Assembly: GCA_030683155.1 (NCBI GenBank)
Contig: JAUXMV010000022.1
Span: 1-40,850, forward strand
Source of the DNA: Bacteroidales bacterium
GTDB lineage: Bacteria > Bacteroidota > Bacteroidia > Bacteroidales > F082
Direction: 5' to 3'
Length of the DNA: 40,850 bases
The translations under genes and the position numbers were made by a program. Of this stretch, positions 15,468 through 23,796 are shown in pieces; positions within the stretch are counted from its first letter, which is position 1; every line of letters begins with the position of its first letter. The notes beneath the pieces are model-generated. The model was not told where the DNA came from. It searched no databases and was given only the letters and a program-made list of their open reading frames with translations.

Positions 15468-17071
15468 AGTGTTTTTCTTTTTTTCAGAATCCTTCGCGTG
15501 AAACCTGTAAGCAAAAAGATCACGCTTATAAAGCCGGAAATACGGGCAAGATAGTCGCCGAACTTCACGTAAAAGGTTAGCTTTTCGTTGGTTGAAAGTT
15601 TTTGTCTTATAACAGCAGGTTCGCGGTATGGGGTAGCCTGATAGATGTCGCCTCGCTGATCGAAGAATGCTGAAATGCCGGTGTTGGCAGAGCGGGCGAT
15701 GCTTCGGCGTGTTTCGATAGCGCGAAGTTTTGCAAATTCAAGATGCTGCCGGTGACCGGGAGTGTTGCCCCACCATCCATCATTGGTTATAATAAAAATC
15801 AGGTTGGCACCATTCAGAACGTATTGATTCACAAATTCGCCATAAACTGATTCATAACAAATGACGGGTGCCACTTTAAACAGCCCGTCCTTATGCACAA
15901 AAACTTTCCTTTCTTCATCAACTTTGAGTGTTCCTACCGTGCCTCCGAGGTCGATGGCAAAGTTATTCAATGGGCGAAGGATTTTCCAGGAGGGCATCAT
16001 TTCCACGCCCGGTGTAAGTTTGGATTTATGATAAAGCTGCAGCTTGGGACTTGAATCAAGATAAAAAGCTGTATTGTATGCATAATAATACCCGTCAATA
16101 GTTCTGAATTTGCGGGCTGCATGGTGTTTTTCTTGTCCTTTCGGAACCATGCTGAAAGTGCTTGCGCCAATAACAATGGCGGTTTCGGGATGTTGCCCGA
16201 TGAATTCATTCAGTTGTGCCAGCCCGGATGAACGATCTAACTGTTCTTCCCAGATTTCTTCCTGTATGGCTGATTCAGGAGAGACAACAAAATCGGCATT
16301 AGATGTCATCGCGCGCATGGCAAGTTCGAGGTTACGGTCAATAATGGCTGAAGGCGGTAATTCGTATTGTTCAGTATATGGGTCAAAGTCAGGCTGCACC
16401 ACAATGATGTCTGCTGTTGGACCATCCTCTGTGTAGTTTCTGTAAATGTAACCTGAAATCAATACAGGGATCAGAACGACAAGAAACACACCTGCCAGCT
16501 GAAGTCCAAATTTTCTGGATGGTTTTCTGTCTTGTATGATTTTTTTAATCAGTTGAAAAATAAGGATGTTTACAAGCAATATCCATGCTGTTCCGCCTGC
16601 CACACCTGTATATTCATACCATTGAATCCATTGATGTTTTGTTGAAAAAACATGACCCAGATTGAGCCATGGCCAGCTCAGGTCCCAGTCGAGATGAAAC
16701 CATTCCCAGGTCAGCCAATAGAAGATGAGGATTAAAAAGCCTTTGCGATTTTCGTACAGATGAACTTTCGTGAAATGAAAAAGCCAGAAAACAGTGGTCA
16801 TAAAGAGGGAATTCAATCCCAGCGCTGCTATGGCACCTATTTCGGTCGAATTCCATATCCACCATGTAGTGAGGATGTTCCAAATAAAAAAGCTTAGATA
16901 GGCCAAAGCAAACACGCCTTTTTTTCGTTCATTTCCCAAATAATCCTGTATGAAAAGCAAGGGTACAAATGCAACAAAAATAAGCGGTACAAATCCGCGG
17001 GCAGGCCATGCGGCGCTTAATAAAAGTGCCGTTAGCAGAGATAATCCGATAAGGTGTATTTTTTTCATCAT
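15464..17071 (-). CDS. lnt: Apolipoprotein N-acyltransferase
   Basis: The protein has 535 residues. It transfers the third acyl chain to the N-terminal Cys of lipoproteins in the inner membrane. The N-terminal half holds about six to seven transmembrane helices. The nitrilase-like domain shows the catalytic triad Glu266 (VVSPESAI), Lys349 (YHKSKLTPG) and Cys405 (ICYESVYGEF), followed by NDGWWGNTPGHRQHL. A last transmembrane helix lies near the C-terminus. The gene is first in a pair with dus. A TATTTTTG box on the - strand (17088-17095) lies 16 nt before the start. Its presence fits the many lipoproteins in this window. Confidence 0.93.
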   Translation of the reverse strand: MMKKIHLIGLSLLTALLLSAAWPARGFVPLIFVAFVPLLFIQDYLGNERKKGVFALAYLSFFIWNILTTWWIWNSTEIGAIAALGLNSLFMTTVFWLFHFTKVHLYENRKGFLILIFYWLTWEWFHLDWDLSWPWLNLGHVFSTKHQWIQWYEYTGVAGGTAWILLVNILIFQLIKKIIQDRKPSRKFGLQLAGVFLVVLIPVLISGYIYRNYTEDGPTADIIVVQPDFDPYTEQYELPPSAIIDRNLELAMRAMTSNADFVVSPESAIQEEIWEEQLDRSSGLAQLNEFIGQHPETAIVIGASTFSMVPKGQEKHHAARKFRTIDGYYYAYNTAFYLDSSPKLQLYHKSKLTPGVEMMPSWKILRPLNNFAIDLGGTVGTLKVDEERKVFVHKDGLFKVAPVICYESVYGEFVNQYVLNGANLIFIITNDGWWGNTPGHRQHLEFAKLRAIETRRSIARSANTGISAFFDQRGDIYQATPYREPAVIRQKLSTNEKLTFYVKFGDYLARISGFISVIFLLTGFTRRILKKRKTL

Positions 17072-17192
17072 CAGTTGTTTGAAAGGTCAAAAATAGACAT
17101 TCTGCGAAACTTTTGTTTTTCGGCCTTGTTAAAATCAGGTTAATTTACATGTCACTGTTTTTTCAGTTGCAACCAACTTCCCGGATCAGTAT

Positions 17193-18386
17193 CTAATACA
17201 AGAAATTGTCATATGGATAGCGGATGGCGTGCATGTCACGAATCTCGTTGTAAAGCATTTCCCTTAACTCGGCATAATTGTCTTTTTTGAGTGCCGAAAC
17301 AAAGATGCAGGGAGTGTTTGTTTTAGCAATCCAGGAGTTTTTCATTTCTTCGAGGGTGAAATTGCGCTCTGTGACAGGCGTCAGGTCGTCTTCATCTTTT
17401 TTCTCGTAGGTATAAGCATCAATTTTGTTGAAAACCATGATAGTTTTTTTGTCACCGGCTCCGATTTCAACGAGTGTCTGGTTTACTGTTTCAATCTGTG
17501 ATTCAAACTCAAGGTGTGAAATATCTACCACATGCAGCAAAATATCTGATTCGCGCACTTCATCCAATGTTGATTTGAATGACTCGATGAGGCCGTGTGG
17601 CAATTTGCGAATGAAGCCTACTGTATCGGAAAGTAAAAAAGGCAGGTTTTCAACCACTACTTTTCTAACAGTAGTATCCAATGTTGCAAACAGTTTATTT
17701 TCTGCAAAAACATCCGATTTGCTCAGCAGATTCATCAGCGTTGATTTGCCTACATTGGTGTAGCCAACCAATGCCACGCGAATCATTTTTCCTCTGTTCT
17801 TCCGTTGCACAGCCTGCTGTGTGTCAATTTCTTTGAGTCGCTCTTTGAGCAAACTGATTTTTTCGCGGATAACACGACGGTCGGTTTCAATTTCTGTTTC
17901 ACCCGGACCACGAAGTCCAATGCCCCCACGCTGCCGTTCGAGGTGGGTCCACATGCGTGTCAGTCGAGGTAAAAGGTATTGATATTGAGCTAGTTTGACC
18001 TGTGTTTTGGCATGTGCTGTACGGGCTCTTTTTGCAAAAATATCAAGAATAAGATTGGTGCGGTCAAGTATTTTACAGCCCACTTCTTTTTCGATGTTTC
18101 TAATTTGGGAGCCGCCGAGTTCATCGTCAAAGACAACCAAATCTATATTTTCAGCTTTGACATATTGTGCTATCTCTTCCAATTTCCCTGCACCTACATA
18201 GGTTCGGCTATGGGGTAAATCGAGCGCTTGTGTAAAACGCTTAACTGGAATTCCACCAGCTGTTTCGAGCAGAAACTCGAGTTCATATAAATATTCGTCA
18301 ACTTTCTCTTTCGATTGGTATCGGGTTGCAAGTCCAACAACAACTGCTCTTTCAGGGTTTCTATCAGTTGAAATAAATTTTGTCAT
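17193..18386 (-). CDS. hflX: Ribosome-associated GTPase HflX
   Basis: The protein has 397 residues. The N-terminal HflX domain carries the family motif LPHSRTYVGAGKLEEI. A helical linker contains RGGIGLRGPGETEIETDRR, the signature of the family. The GTPase domain has G1 GYTNVGKST, G3 DTVGFIRKLPH, G4 NKID and G5 VSALK. HflX splits stalled or hibernating 70S ribosomes. The start overlaps the end of the upstream small membrane protein gene by 4 nt, and trpS lies just before that, which suggests a three-gene transcript. Confidence 0.94.
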   Translation of the reverse strand: MTKFISTDRNPERAVVVGLATRYQSKEKVDEYLYELEFLLETAGGIPVKRFTQALDLPHSRTYVGAGKLEEIAQYVKAENIDLVVFDDELGGSQIRNIEKEVGCKILDRTNLILDIFAKRARTAHAKTQVKLAQYQYLLPRLTRMWTHLERQRGGIGLRGPGETEIETDRRVIREKISLLKERLKEIDTQQAVQRKNRGKMIRVALVGYTNVGKSTLMNLLSKSDVFAENKLFATLDTTVRKVVVENLPFLLSDTVGFIRKLPHGLIESFKSTLDEVRESDILLHVVDISHLEFESQIETVNQTLVEIGAGDKKTIMVFNKIDAYTYEKKDEDDLTPVTERNFTLEEMKNSWIAKTNTPCIFVSALKKDNYAELREMLYNEIRDMHAIRYPYDNFLY

Positions 18387-18799
18387 GCAGTGCCTGTTCC
18401 TGTTTTAATTTTTGAATGTCTGCGGTGTTTGATGCTACCATAATTTGCTCTTAAATCTCGTGTAACAAAATACACTGCAGTTGAAAGGACATAGAAATGA
18501 AGAAAAAGTTCAGTGATTGACCAGCTGGCAGTGAGCGCAGTAAACATCTGATAAATTGAAACAATAAGGACAAGAAAGAATCCGTAAACATAAAAATCGG
18601 ATTTTCCAAGAATGAAGAATGCCAGTGTAATTGTACCGAGCAGAATAATTAATATCCATCTGACTGACCATGCACCAAAAGTGCTTTCAAATCCCGGATC
18701 GACAAGGAATGGATAAATAGCTGTGAAAAAATACATGATTGCAGCAATGCGCAACGTGAATGTTACAAGTTTGCTTATGTTTTTCTCAAAATTACCCAT
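18383..18799 (-). CDS. Small four-helix membrane protein of unknown function
   Basis: The protein has 138 residues. Four hydrophobic segments near residues 15-33, 45-66, 71-90 and 94-113 are separated by short loops. The C-terminal tail is basic and probably cytosolic (RDLRANYGSIKHRRHSKIK). It sits between trpS (17 nt gap) and hflX (4-nt overlap) on the same strand. I recognise no named family. Confidence 0.65.
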   Translation of the reverse strand: MGNFEKNISKLVTFTLRIAAIMYFFTAIYPFLVDPGFESTFGAWSVRWILIILLGTITLAFFILGKSDFYVYGFFLVLIVSIYQMFTALTASWSITELFLHFYVLSTAVYFVTRDLRANYGSIKHRRHSKIKTGTGTA

Positions 18800-18815
18800 A
18801 ATGATTCTTATTCGT

Positions 18816-19811
18816 TTAAAAAGGTCTGAAACCGATTATCTCACGGACTTCCTTTATTGTTTTAGCAGCACTTTCGCGGGCTTTTTCGGCGCCTAATCTT
18901 GCTACCTTACTTATATATGCTTCATCTGCTGAAATCTCAAGAATGCGTTTACGGATGGGGTCAGTAAAAGCAATAACATCTTCTGCCAGCTGTTTTTTCA
19001 GATCGCCATAACGAATAGCACATTGATTGTATTGCTGATCAAAAAACTCAACTACTTCAGGCGTTGAAACAATTTTCAGAAGGGAAAATAAATTCTCTAT
19101 TGGTTCAGGTTTTTGCTGATTTGGTTCTGATGGCCCTGCATCTGAAACGGCTCTCATGACTTTTTTCCGGATTACGGAAGGGTCGTCAACAAGGAAAATT
19201 GCATTGCCTTCGCCTTCAGATTTTCCCATTTTTCCGCTGCCATCCAGTCCGGGAACTTTCACCAGATCAGCGCCAAAGTTGTAGGCCTGTGGAATAGGAA
19301 AGAAATCTTCCTGATACATTCGATTGAAACGGCGCGCAAATGTGCGGGTCATTTCGAGGTGTTGTTCCTGATCTTTTCCGACAGGAACTTTATGCGCTTT
19401 ATGAATAAGAATGTCAGCTGCCATGAGACTTGGGTAGGTGAGGAGGCCTGCATTTACATTTTCAGGTTGTTTGCGCGCTTTCTCCTTAAAGGTTGTAACT
19501 CTTTCAAGCTCACCCATATAAGCATTCATGTTCAGTATAAGATAGAGTTCTGCAATTTCTGGCAGATCACTTTGTACATACAGTGTTGCCTTTTCCGGAT
19601 CGAGGCCTGTGGCAAGGTATTCGGCAAGCACCTGTTTCACATTTCCATGCAGGTCGCCTGGCTTAGGATGCGTTGTTAATGAATGATAGTCGGCAATGAA
19701 GAAAAAACACTGGTTTTCTTCCTGCATTTTGACGAAGTTTTTTATTGCACCAAAATAATTTCCTAGGTGCAGGTTTCCTGTTGGCCTGATGCCACTTAAT
19801 ACTATTTCCAT
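18816..19811 (-). CDS. trpS: Tryptophanyl-tRNA synthetase
   Basis: The protein has 331 residues, the usual bacterial length. It is a class I synthetase with the HIGH-type motif at the N-terminus (GIRPTGNLHLGNYFGAI), the segment MNAYMGELERVTTFKEK, GKDQEQHLEMTR, and the KMSKS-type motif in the form KMGKSEG. It ends ...AAKTIKEVREIIGF as in typical TrpS. The -7 box TAACTTTG ends 4 nt before the ATG on the - strand, so the mRNA is probably leaderless. A terminator separates it from rng upstream. Confidence 0.96.
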   Translation of the reverse strand: MEIVLSGIRPTGNLHLGNYFGAIKNFVKMQEENQCFFFIADYHSLTTHPKPGDLHGNVKQVLAEYLATGLDPEKATLYVQSDLPEIAELYLILNMNAYMGELERVTTFKEKARKQPENVNAGLLTYPSLMAADILIHKAHKVPVGKDQEQHLEMTRTFARRFNRMYQEDFFPIPQAYNFGADLVKVPGLDGSGKMGKSEGEGNAIFLVDDPSVIRKKVMRAVSDAGPSEPNQQKPEPIENLFSLLKIVSTPEVVEFFDQQYNQCAIRYGDLKKQLAEDVIAFTDPIRKRILEISADEAYISKVARLGAEKARESAAKTIKEVREIIGFRPF

Positions 19812-19815
19812 GCTG

Positions 19816-19823
19816 CAAAGTTA
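19816..19823 (-). promoter_or_regulatory. trpS -7 box abutting the start codon
   Basis: TAACTTTG on the - strand matches TAnnTTTG and lies exactly 4 nt before the trpS ATG (19811). The spacing equals that of the Rhs cassette promoters. No clear -33 box is visible; that region overlaps the rng terminator. Confidence 0.45.
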
Positions 19824-19842
19824 GTGTTTTCTCTTTTGATCT

Positions 19843-19879
19843 AAAAAACCCGGATAATCATTAAATTTGATCATCCGGG
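19843..19879 (-). terminator. Rho-independent terminator after rng
   Basis: On the - strand CCCGGATgATcA and TgATtATCCGGG form a long stem (7 bp perfect at the base, 19849-19855 with 19873-19879) followed by a run of six T. It lies between rng and trpS. Confidence 0.8.
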
Positions 19880-19909
19880 ATTATAATTTTATTGACAAAG
19901 CTGCTTCTG

Positions 19910-21460
19910 TCAGATAGTCAGTTCGTCGTTGTTTTGATTGAAAAATTTATAATCAAGCATGTGGTAATTTTTCATCGCATTAATTTTGAATATCTTGCGA
20001 TATTTCCACATCCATTTTATACTTCTTGAAATCAATCCTTTTGTGAGGTAAGCATGCATATAAGGATGCACTGCAAGTGTCACACCTTTTTCATTTTGAT
20101 CTTGCAAAAGGTACTTCAGGTTGTTCTCTATTTCATCAATAAATAGGATGCTTGGTTTTATTTTTCCTGATCCATCGCACACAGGGCAGCGTTCAAGAAT
20201 TTCGACATTCATTTCAGGTCTTACACGTTGACGGGTAATCTGTACGAGACCAAATTTGCTTGGAGGGAGAATGGTGTGTTTTGCATGATCACGAGCCATT
20301 TCATCTTTAAGCTTTTGATAGAGTTCGCGGCGATGTTTGCTGTCGTGCATATCAATGAAGTCGATCACGATGATGCCGCCCATATCTCTGAGCCTTAGCT
20401 GCCGTGCAATTTCTGCTGCTGCTTCCAGGTTTACCTCAAGGGCATTTTCTTCCTGGCTATTTTCTTTGTTCACACGATGACCACTGTTTACATCGATCAC
20501 GTGCATGGCTTCGGTGTGTTCTATGATGAGATAGACGCCGCTTCTGATGGTAACTGTTTTACCGAAAAGACCTTTTATTTGTTTGTCGACGCCAAAATAC
20601 TCGAAGATGGGAGCCTTGCCCTTGTATAGCTTCACTATGTCAGCCTTTTGAGGTGCAATAGTTTGGATGAAGCTTTTAATTTCTTCGTAGAGTGATGGAT
20701 CGTTGACGTGTACGTTGTTGAATGATTCGTTGAGAAGGTCGCGTAAAATGGCCGAAGTGCGATCAAGTTCGCTCATGATTTTCACTGGAGCTTTAGCATT
20801 GATTAATTTGGCAGTGGTTTTTTCCCACTTTTCTACCAAATTTCTTAGGTCAGCATCAAGTTCAGCGACTTTTTTATTCTCGGCTACGGTTCGTATAATA
20901 ACGCCGTAATTGTTAGGTTTAATGCTTTGAATGAGGCGTTTGAGTCTGTTTCTTTCTTCGCTGCTGCGAATTTTTTGTGAAACCGAAATACGGGTTGAAA
21001 AAGGTACAAGGACTAAATAGCGGCCTGCAAAGGAAATTTCGGATGAAATCCGTGGGCCTTTAGTAGAGATAGGTTCTTTGGCGATCTGAACGAGGATTTG
21101 AGCTCCACTTGCCAGTACCTGTGTAATTTTTCCGGTTTTTTCGATGTCTGTCTCAATCCTGAAGTTTTCCATTGATACGGCTTCCGGCTTGCCACTAAGG
21201 GCAAGTTTGACGTATTTGTTCAATGATTTTATTTGTGGACCAAGATCAAGATAATGCAGAAACGCATCTTTTTCGTAACCAACATCAACAAAGGCAGCGT
21301 TCAGGCCGGGCATGATTTTCTTAACCTTACCCAGGTATACGTCGCCTACTGCATAATTATTATTCGTCTTTTCTTTGTGTAGTTCAACCAGAAGCTTGTC
21401 TTCCAAAAGAACAATATCAACCTCCGAAGCCCGAGAATCTATGATGAGTTCTCTGTTCAC
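19910..21460 (-). CDS. rng: Ribonuclease E/G family endoribonuclease
   Basis: The protein has 516 residues, the size of RNase G rather than RNase E; the long C-terminal scaffold of E. coli RNase E is absent. An N-terminal S1 domain is present (VGDVYLGKVKKIMPGLNAAFVDVGYEKDAFL). The catalytic DNase I-like region has VIDVNSGH and IVIDFIDM, whose Asp residues bind Mg. The zinc-link motif is CPVCDGSGK. It processes rRNA and mRNA. The gene lies downstream of the COX24-like and HU genes on the same strand, separated from them by a hairpin, and ends at a good terminator. Confidence 0.92.
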   Translation of the reverse strand: MNRELIIDSRASEVDIVLLEDKLLVELHKEKTNNNYAVGDVYLGKVKKIMPGLNAAFVDVGYEKDAFLHYLDLGPQIKSLNKYVKLALSGKPEAVSMENFRIETDIEKTGKITQVLASGAQILVQIAKEPISTKGPRISSEISFAGRYLVLVPFSTRISVSQKIRSSEERNRLKRLIQSIKPNNYGVIIRTVAENKKVAELDADLRNLVEKWEKTTAKLINAKAPVKIMSELDRTSAILRDLLNESFNNVHVNDPSLYEEIKSFIQTIAPQKADIVKLYKGKAPIFEYFGVDKQIKGLFGKTVTIRSGVYLIIEHTEAMHVIDVNSGHRVNKENSQEENALEVNLEAAAEIARQLRLRDMGGIIVIDFIDMHDSKHRRELYQKLKDEMARDHAKHTILPPSKFGLVQITRQRVRPEMNVEILERCPVCDGSGKIKPSILFIDEIENNLKYLLQDQNEKGVTLAVHPYMHAYLTKGLISRSIKWMWKYRKIFKINAMKNYHMLDYKFFNQNNDELTI

Positions 21461-21552
21461 TTGTATTTAGTTTTAGGGTTAATGATGATTTACCTTTAAG
21501 GGTTTTGGTAACTTCGGTTTTCGGCAGGAGGTAATGCCGATCCAATAAAAGG

Positions 21553-21591
21553 AATAACACAATGCTCAAAATAAATAAGCATTGTGTTATT
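21553..21591 (-). terminator. Long hairpin between the COX24-like gene and rng
   Basis: AATAACACAATGCT (21553-21566) and AGCATTGTGTTATT (21578-21591) form a perfect 14-bp stem with an 11-nt loop. Downstream on the - strand is CCTTTTATT, a moderate T-run. It probably terminates the upstream small gene's transcript. Confidence 0.65.
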
Positions 21592-21614
21592 CAATTTAAC
21601 GTTTCCGTTTAGAA

Positions 21615-21704
21615 CTATTTCTTCTTATGTCTGTTCTTTCTTAAACGCTTTTTGCGTTTATGAGTTGCCATCTTGTGTCTTTTTCTTTTTTTTCCGCTTG
21701 GCAT
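21615..21704 (-). CDS. COX24/AURKAIP1-domain small ribosomal protein (bS22/mS38-like)
   Basis: The product has 29 residues, starting MPSGKKRKRHK, continuing MATHKRKKRLRKN and ending RHKKK. This very basic sequence matches the short AURKAIP1/COX24 domain proteins found across Bacteroidota, related to mitochondrial mS38 and the actinobacterial bS22 of the small subunit. About two thirds of the residues are Lys, Arg or His. It lies between HU and rng and is followed by a long hairpin. It is easily missed by gene callers because of its length. Confidence 0.85.
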   Translation of the reverse strand: MPSGKKRKRHKMATHKRKKRLRKNRHKKK

Positions 21705-21737
21705 GACTTAATTTTTTAATACTTGATGATAAAGAGA

Positions 21738-22022
21738 TTATTTTCCACTGTTCTTAACCTGATTGACAAAGGTTTTGGCAGGTTTAAAAGATGGAATGTT
21801 ATGAGCTGGAATAATAATAGTTGTGTTTTTGGAAATGTTTCTTCCAGTTTTTTCCGCTCTTCTCTTGATTGTGAAGCTACCGAAGCCTCTCAGATAAACA
21901 TTTTCGCCATTCATCATAGAAGACTTTACAACTTCCATGAAAGACTCAACTACGGCCTGAACGGCAACTTTTTCTACACCTGTTTTGTTAGCAACATCTG
22001 CTACGATTTCTGCTTTAGTCAT
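21738..22022 (-). CDS. hup: HU-family DNA-binding protein
   Basis: The protein has 94 residues, the normal HU length. The start MTKAEIVADVANKTG, the dimerisation helices, GENVYLRGFGSFTIKRRAEKTG and the DNA-contacting arm ending IPAHNIPSFKPAKTF are all present. IPAHNIPSF replaces the commoner IPA...VPSF version, a usual Bacteroidota form. It bends and compacts DNA as a dimer. A TACCTTTG box on the - strand (22071-22078) lies about 48 nt upstream, back to back with the mutY promoter. Confidence 0.95.
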   Translation of the reverse strand: MTKAEIVADVANKTGVEKVAVQAVVESFMEVVKSSMMNGENVYLRGFGSFTIKRRAEKTGRNISKNTTIIIPAHNIPSFKPAKTFVNQVKNSGK

Positions 22023-22061
22023 ATCTTAAAATGATTAATAGATTAATACTGTGGTATTTTA

Positions 22062-22096
22062 TTTGGCTGGCAAAGGTAAGAACATTTTTATATTTG
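22062..22096 (+). promoter_or_regulatory. mutY promoter
   Basis: TTTG at 22062-22065 and TATATTTG at 22089-22096 fit the Bacteroidota -33 and -7 elements, with a slightly long 23-nt spacer. The leader to mutY would be about 50 nt. Confidence 0.4.
22071..22078 (-). promoter_or_regulatory. HU gene -7 box
   Basis: TACCTTTG on the - strand fits TAnnTTTG and lies 48 nt upstream of the HU ATG. It is only 10 nt from the opposing mutY box, so the two transcripts diverge from a shared control region. Confidence 0.4.
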
Positions 22097-22155
22097 AAAG
22101 ATTTTTTTTGATTTTTTTTTACCTAAAGAGCTCTATATAAATATTTTCTAGCAAA

Positions 22156-23235
22156 ATGAATGAATTTTCACACAAGATTACAGCTTGGTACAAGCAAAAC
22201 CACCGTTCACTTCCATGGCGTGAGACAGCAGATCCTTATGCAATTTGGCTTTCAGAAGTCATTTTGCAACAAACAAGAGTTGATCAGGGATTGGCCTACT
22301 ATCAACGTTTTGTTTCGCAATGGCCTGATGTATTGTCACTTTCTCAAGCTTCCGAGCAGGAAGTGCTAAAACTTTGGCAAGGCTTAGGCTATTACAGCAG
22401 AGCACGCAACCTCTTAACTACTGCAAAAATGATTGTCAATAATTTCGATGGAGCTTTTCCTGCAGATTATAAGCAACTTTTAAGTTTAAAGGGTGTTGGA
22501 AAGTATACTGCCGCCGCAGTGGGATCGATTGCATTCGGATTGCCAAATGCTGTTGTGGATGGAAATGTCATGCGCGTTTTATCTCGTGTTTTTGGTGTGC
22601 AGGAAGCCATTGACGCATCGGATGGAATCAAAAAAATTGAAACACTCGCTAATACATTGCTGGATAAAGAAAATCCCGGGTTGCACAATCAGGCATTGAT
22701 GGAGTTTGGCGCATTACATTGTGTTCCAGCCTCACCCGACTGTATGTCATGCATTTTCAATCATATGTGTATTGCAAATCAAAAAGGACTTGTTGGCCAA
22801 CTACCATTTAAACAAAAGAAAATTACATTGCGGGTACGTTATCTGAATTATTTCATCTGCACATATAAACAAGGTGAAGATTGCTTTGTGGCTTTAAAAA
22901 TCAGAACTTCCGGCGATATTTGGAAAGGACTTTATGATTTTCCTTTGATTGAAACATCAGAAGAAGTTGAAATTGAATTTCTTATAAACAATAATGCCTT
23001 TCTCGACTGGACGAACAATAGAAATTTCACATTAAGTAAGGTGTCAGATTTGCAAAAGCATCAACTGACCCATCAGACACTTTTTGCCAGATTTTTTCAT
23101 CTGCGTTTTCATGAGCCGATTGCAGTCGATACCAAAAATGGTATATCTTTGGTATGCGAAAACAGCATGAACGACTATCCTTTTCCAAGGCTGATAGACC
23201 GTTATTTGCAAAATATAGATTTGATAAATTGTTAA
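22156..23235 (+). CDS. mutY: A/G-specific adenine glycosylase
   Basis: The protein has 359 residues. It removes adenine mispaired with 8-oxoguanine. Glu34 (SEVILQQTRV) and the helix-hairpin-helix with Asp135 (LKGVGKYTAAAVGS ... VVDGNVMRVL) are the catalytic elements. The 4Fe-4S ligands have the MutY spacing C-x6-C-x2-C-x5-C (CVPASPDC, MSC, IFNHMC). The C-terminal NUDIX-like domain (about 225-355) recognises 8-oxoG and contains LYDFPLIE. ssb follows after 22 nt, beginning the conserved mutY-ssb-gldE-gldD order. Confidence 0.95.
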   Translation: MNEFSHKITAWYKQNHRSLPWRETADPYAIWLSEVILQQTRVDQGLAYYQRFVSQWPDVLSLSQASEQEVLKLWQGLGYYSRARNLLTTAKMIVNNFDGAFPADYKQLLSLKGVGKYTAAAVGSIAFGLPNAVVDGNVMRVLSRVFGVQEAIDASDGIKKIETLANTLLDKENPGLHNQALMEFGALHCVPASPDCMSCIFNHMCIANQKGLVGQLPFKQKKITLRVRYLNYFICTYKQGEDCFVALKIRTSGDIWKGLYDFPLIETSEEVEIEFLINNNAFLDWTNNRNFTLSKVSDLQKHQLTHQTLFARFFHLRFHEPIAVDTKNGISLVCENSMNDYPFPRLIDRYLQNIDLINC

Positions 23236-23257
23236 AAACATAAATTAAAAGACAACA

Positions 23258-23719
23258 ATGGCTGGTTTAAACAAAGTAATGCTTATCGGGCGATTAGGAA
23301 AAGACCCTGAAGTGATTTCATTCGAAAATGGTGGAAAAAAAATGACTGTAAGTCTTGCAACAAGTGAACGTTACCGCGATCGTGAGGGTAACTGGCAGGA
23401 TCAAACAGAGTGGCATAATATTGTCGCCTGGGGAAACCTTGCAAGTGATATTGCAGAAAAACGCCGAAACTATATCAAGGGTGATCTGCTTTTTATTGAA
23501 GGGAAAATTAAGTCAAGACAATATACTGATAGTCAGGGCGTAAATAAATCAATTACTGAAATTATTGCTGAAAAAATGAACCTCATTTCAAAAGGAGGGA
23601 ATTTGCCGGTTTCAGGAGCTGAAACAAAATACGAACGTGGTCAGACCGAAGAAAACAAATCGGCACCTTATGAAGCGTATCCTTCTGCATCATCAGCGGA
23701 AGAGGATTTACCGTTCTAA
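23258..23719 (+). CDS. ssb: Single-stranded DNA-binding protein
   Basis: The protein has 153 residues. The OB-fold covers residues 1-110 (NKVMLIGRLGKDPEV, ATSERYRDREG, TEWHNIVAWGNLA, GDLLFIEGKIKSRQY). A short flexible linker leads to the acidic tip EEDLPF, which recruits repair and replication partners. It is co-directional with mutY and gldE. Confidence 0.96.
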   Translation: MAGLNKVMLIGRLGKDPEVISFENGGKKMTVSLATSERYRDREGNWQDQTEWHNIVAWGNLASDIAEKRRNYIKGDLLFIEGKIKSRQYTDSQGVNKSITEIIAEKMNLISKGGNLPVSGAETKYERGQTEENKSAPYEAYPSASSAEEDLPF

Positions 23720-23764
23720 TCATAAAATGATTGACAGATAATGTGCAACATCAACATTTTTGTG

Positions 23765-23772
23765 TAGTTTTG
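23765..23772 (+). promoter_or_regulatory. Possible -7 box before gldE
   Basis: TAGTTTTG matches TAnnTTTG and lies 24 nt before the TTG start of gldE. No -33 element stands at the right distance, so this is a weak prediction. Confidence 0.3.
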
Positions 23773-23796
23773 TAGCGGAATTCTAAACAGCTTATT

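Noticed and set aside
23731-23736. TTGACA before gldE as a sigma-70-type -35 box
   Set aside because: Spacing to the TAnnTTTG box is 28 nt, too long, and Bacteroidota promoters do not use TTGACA.
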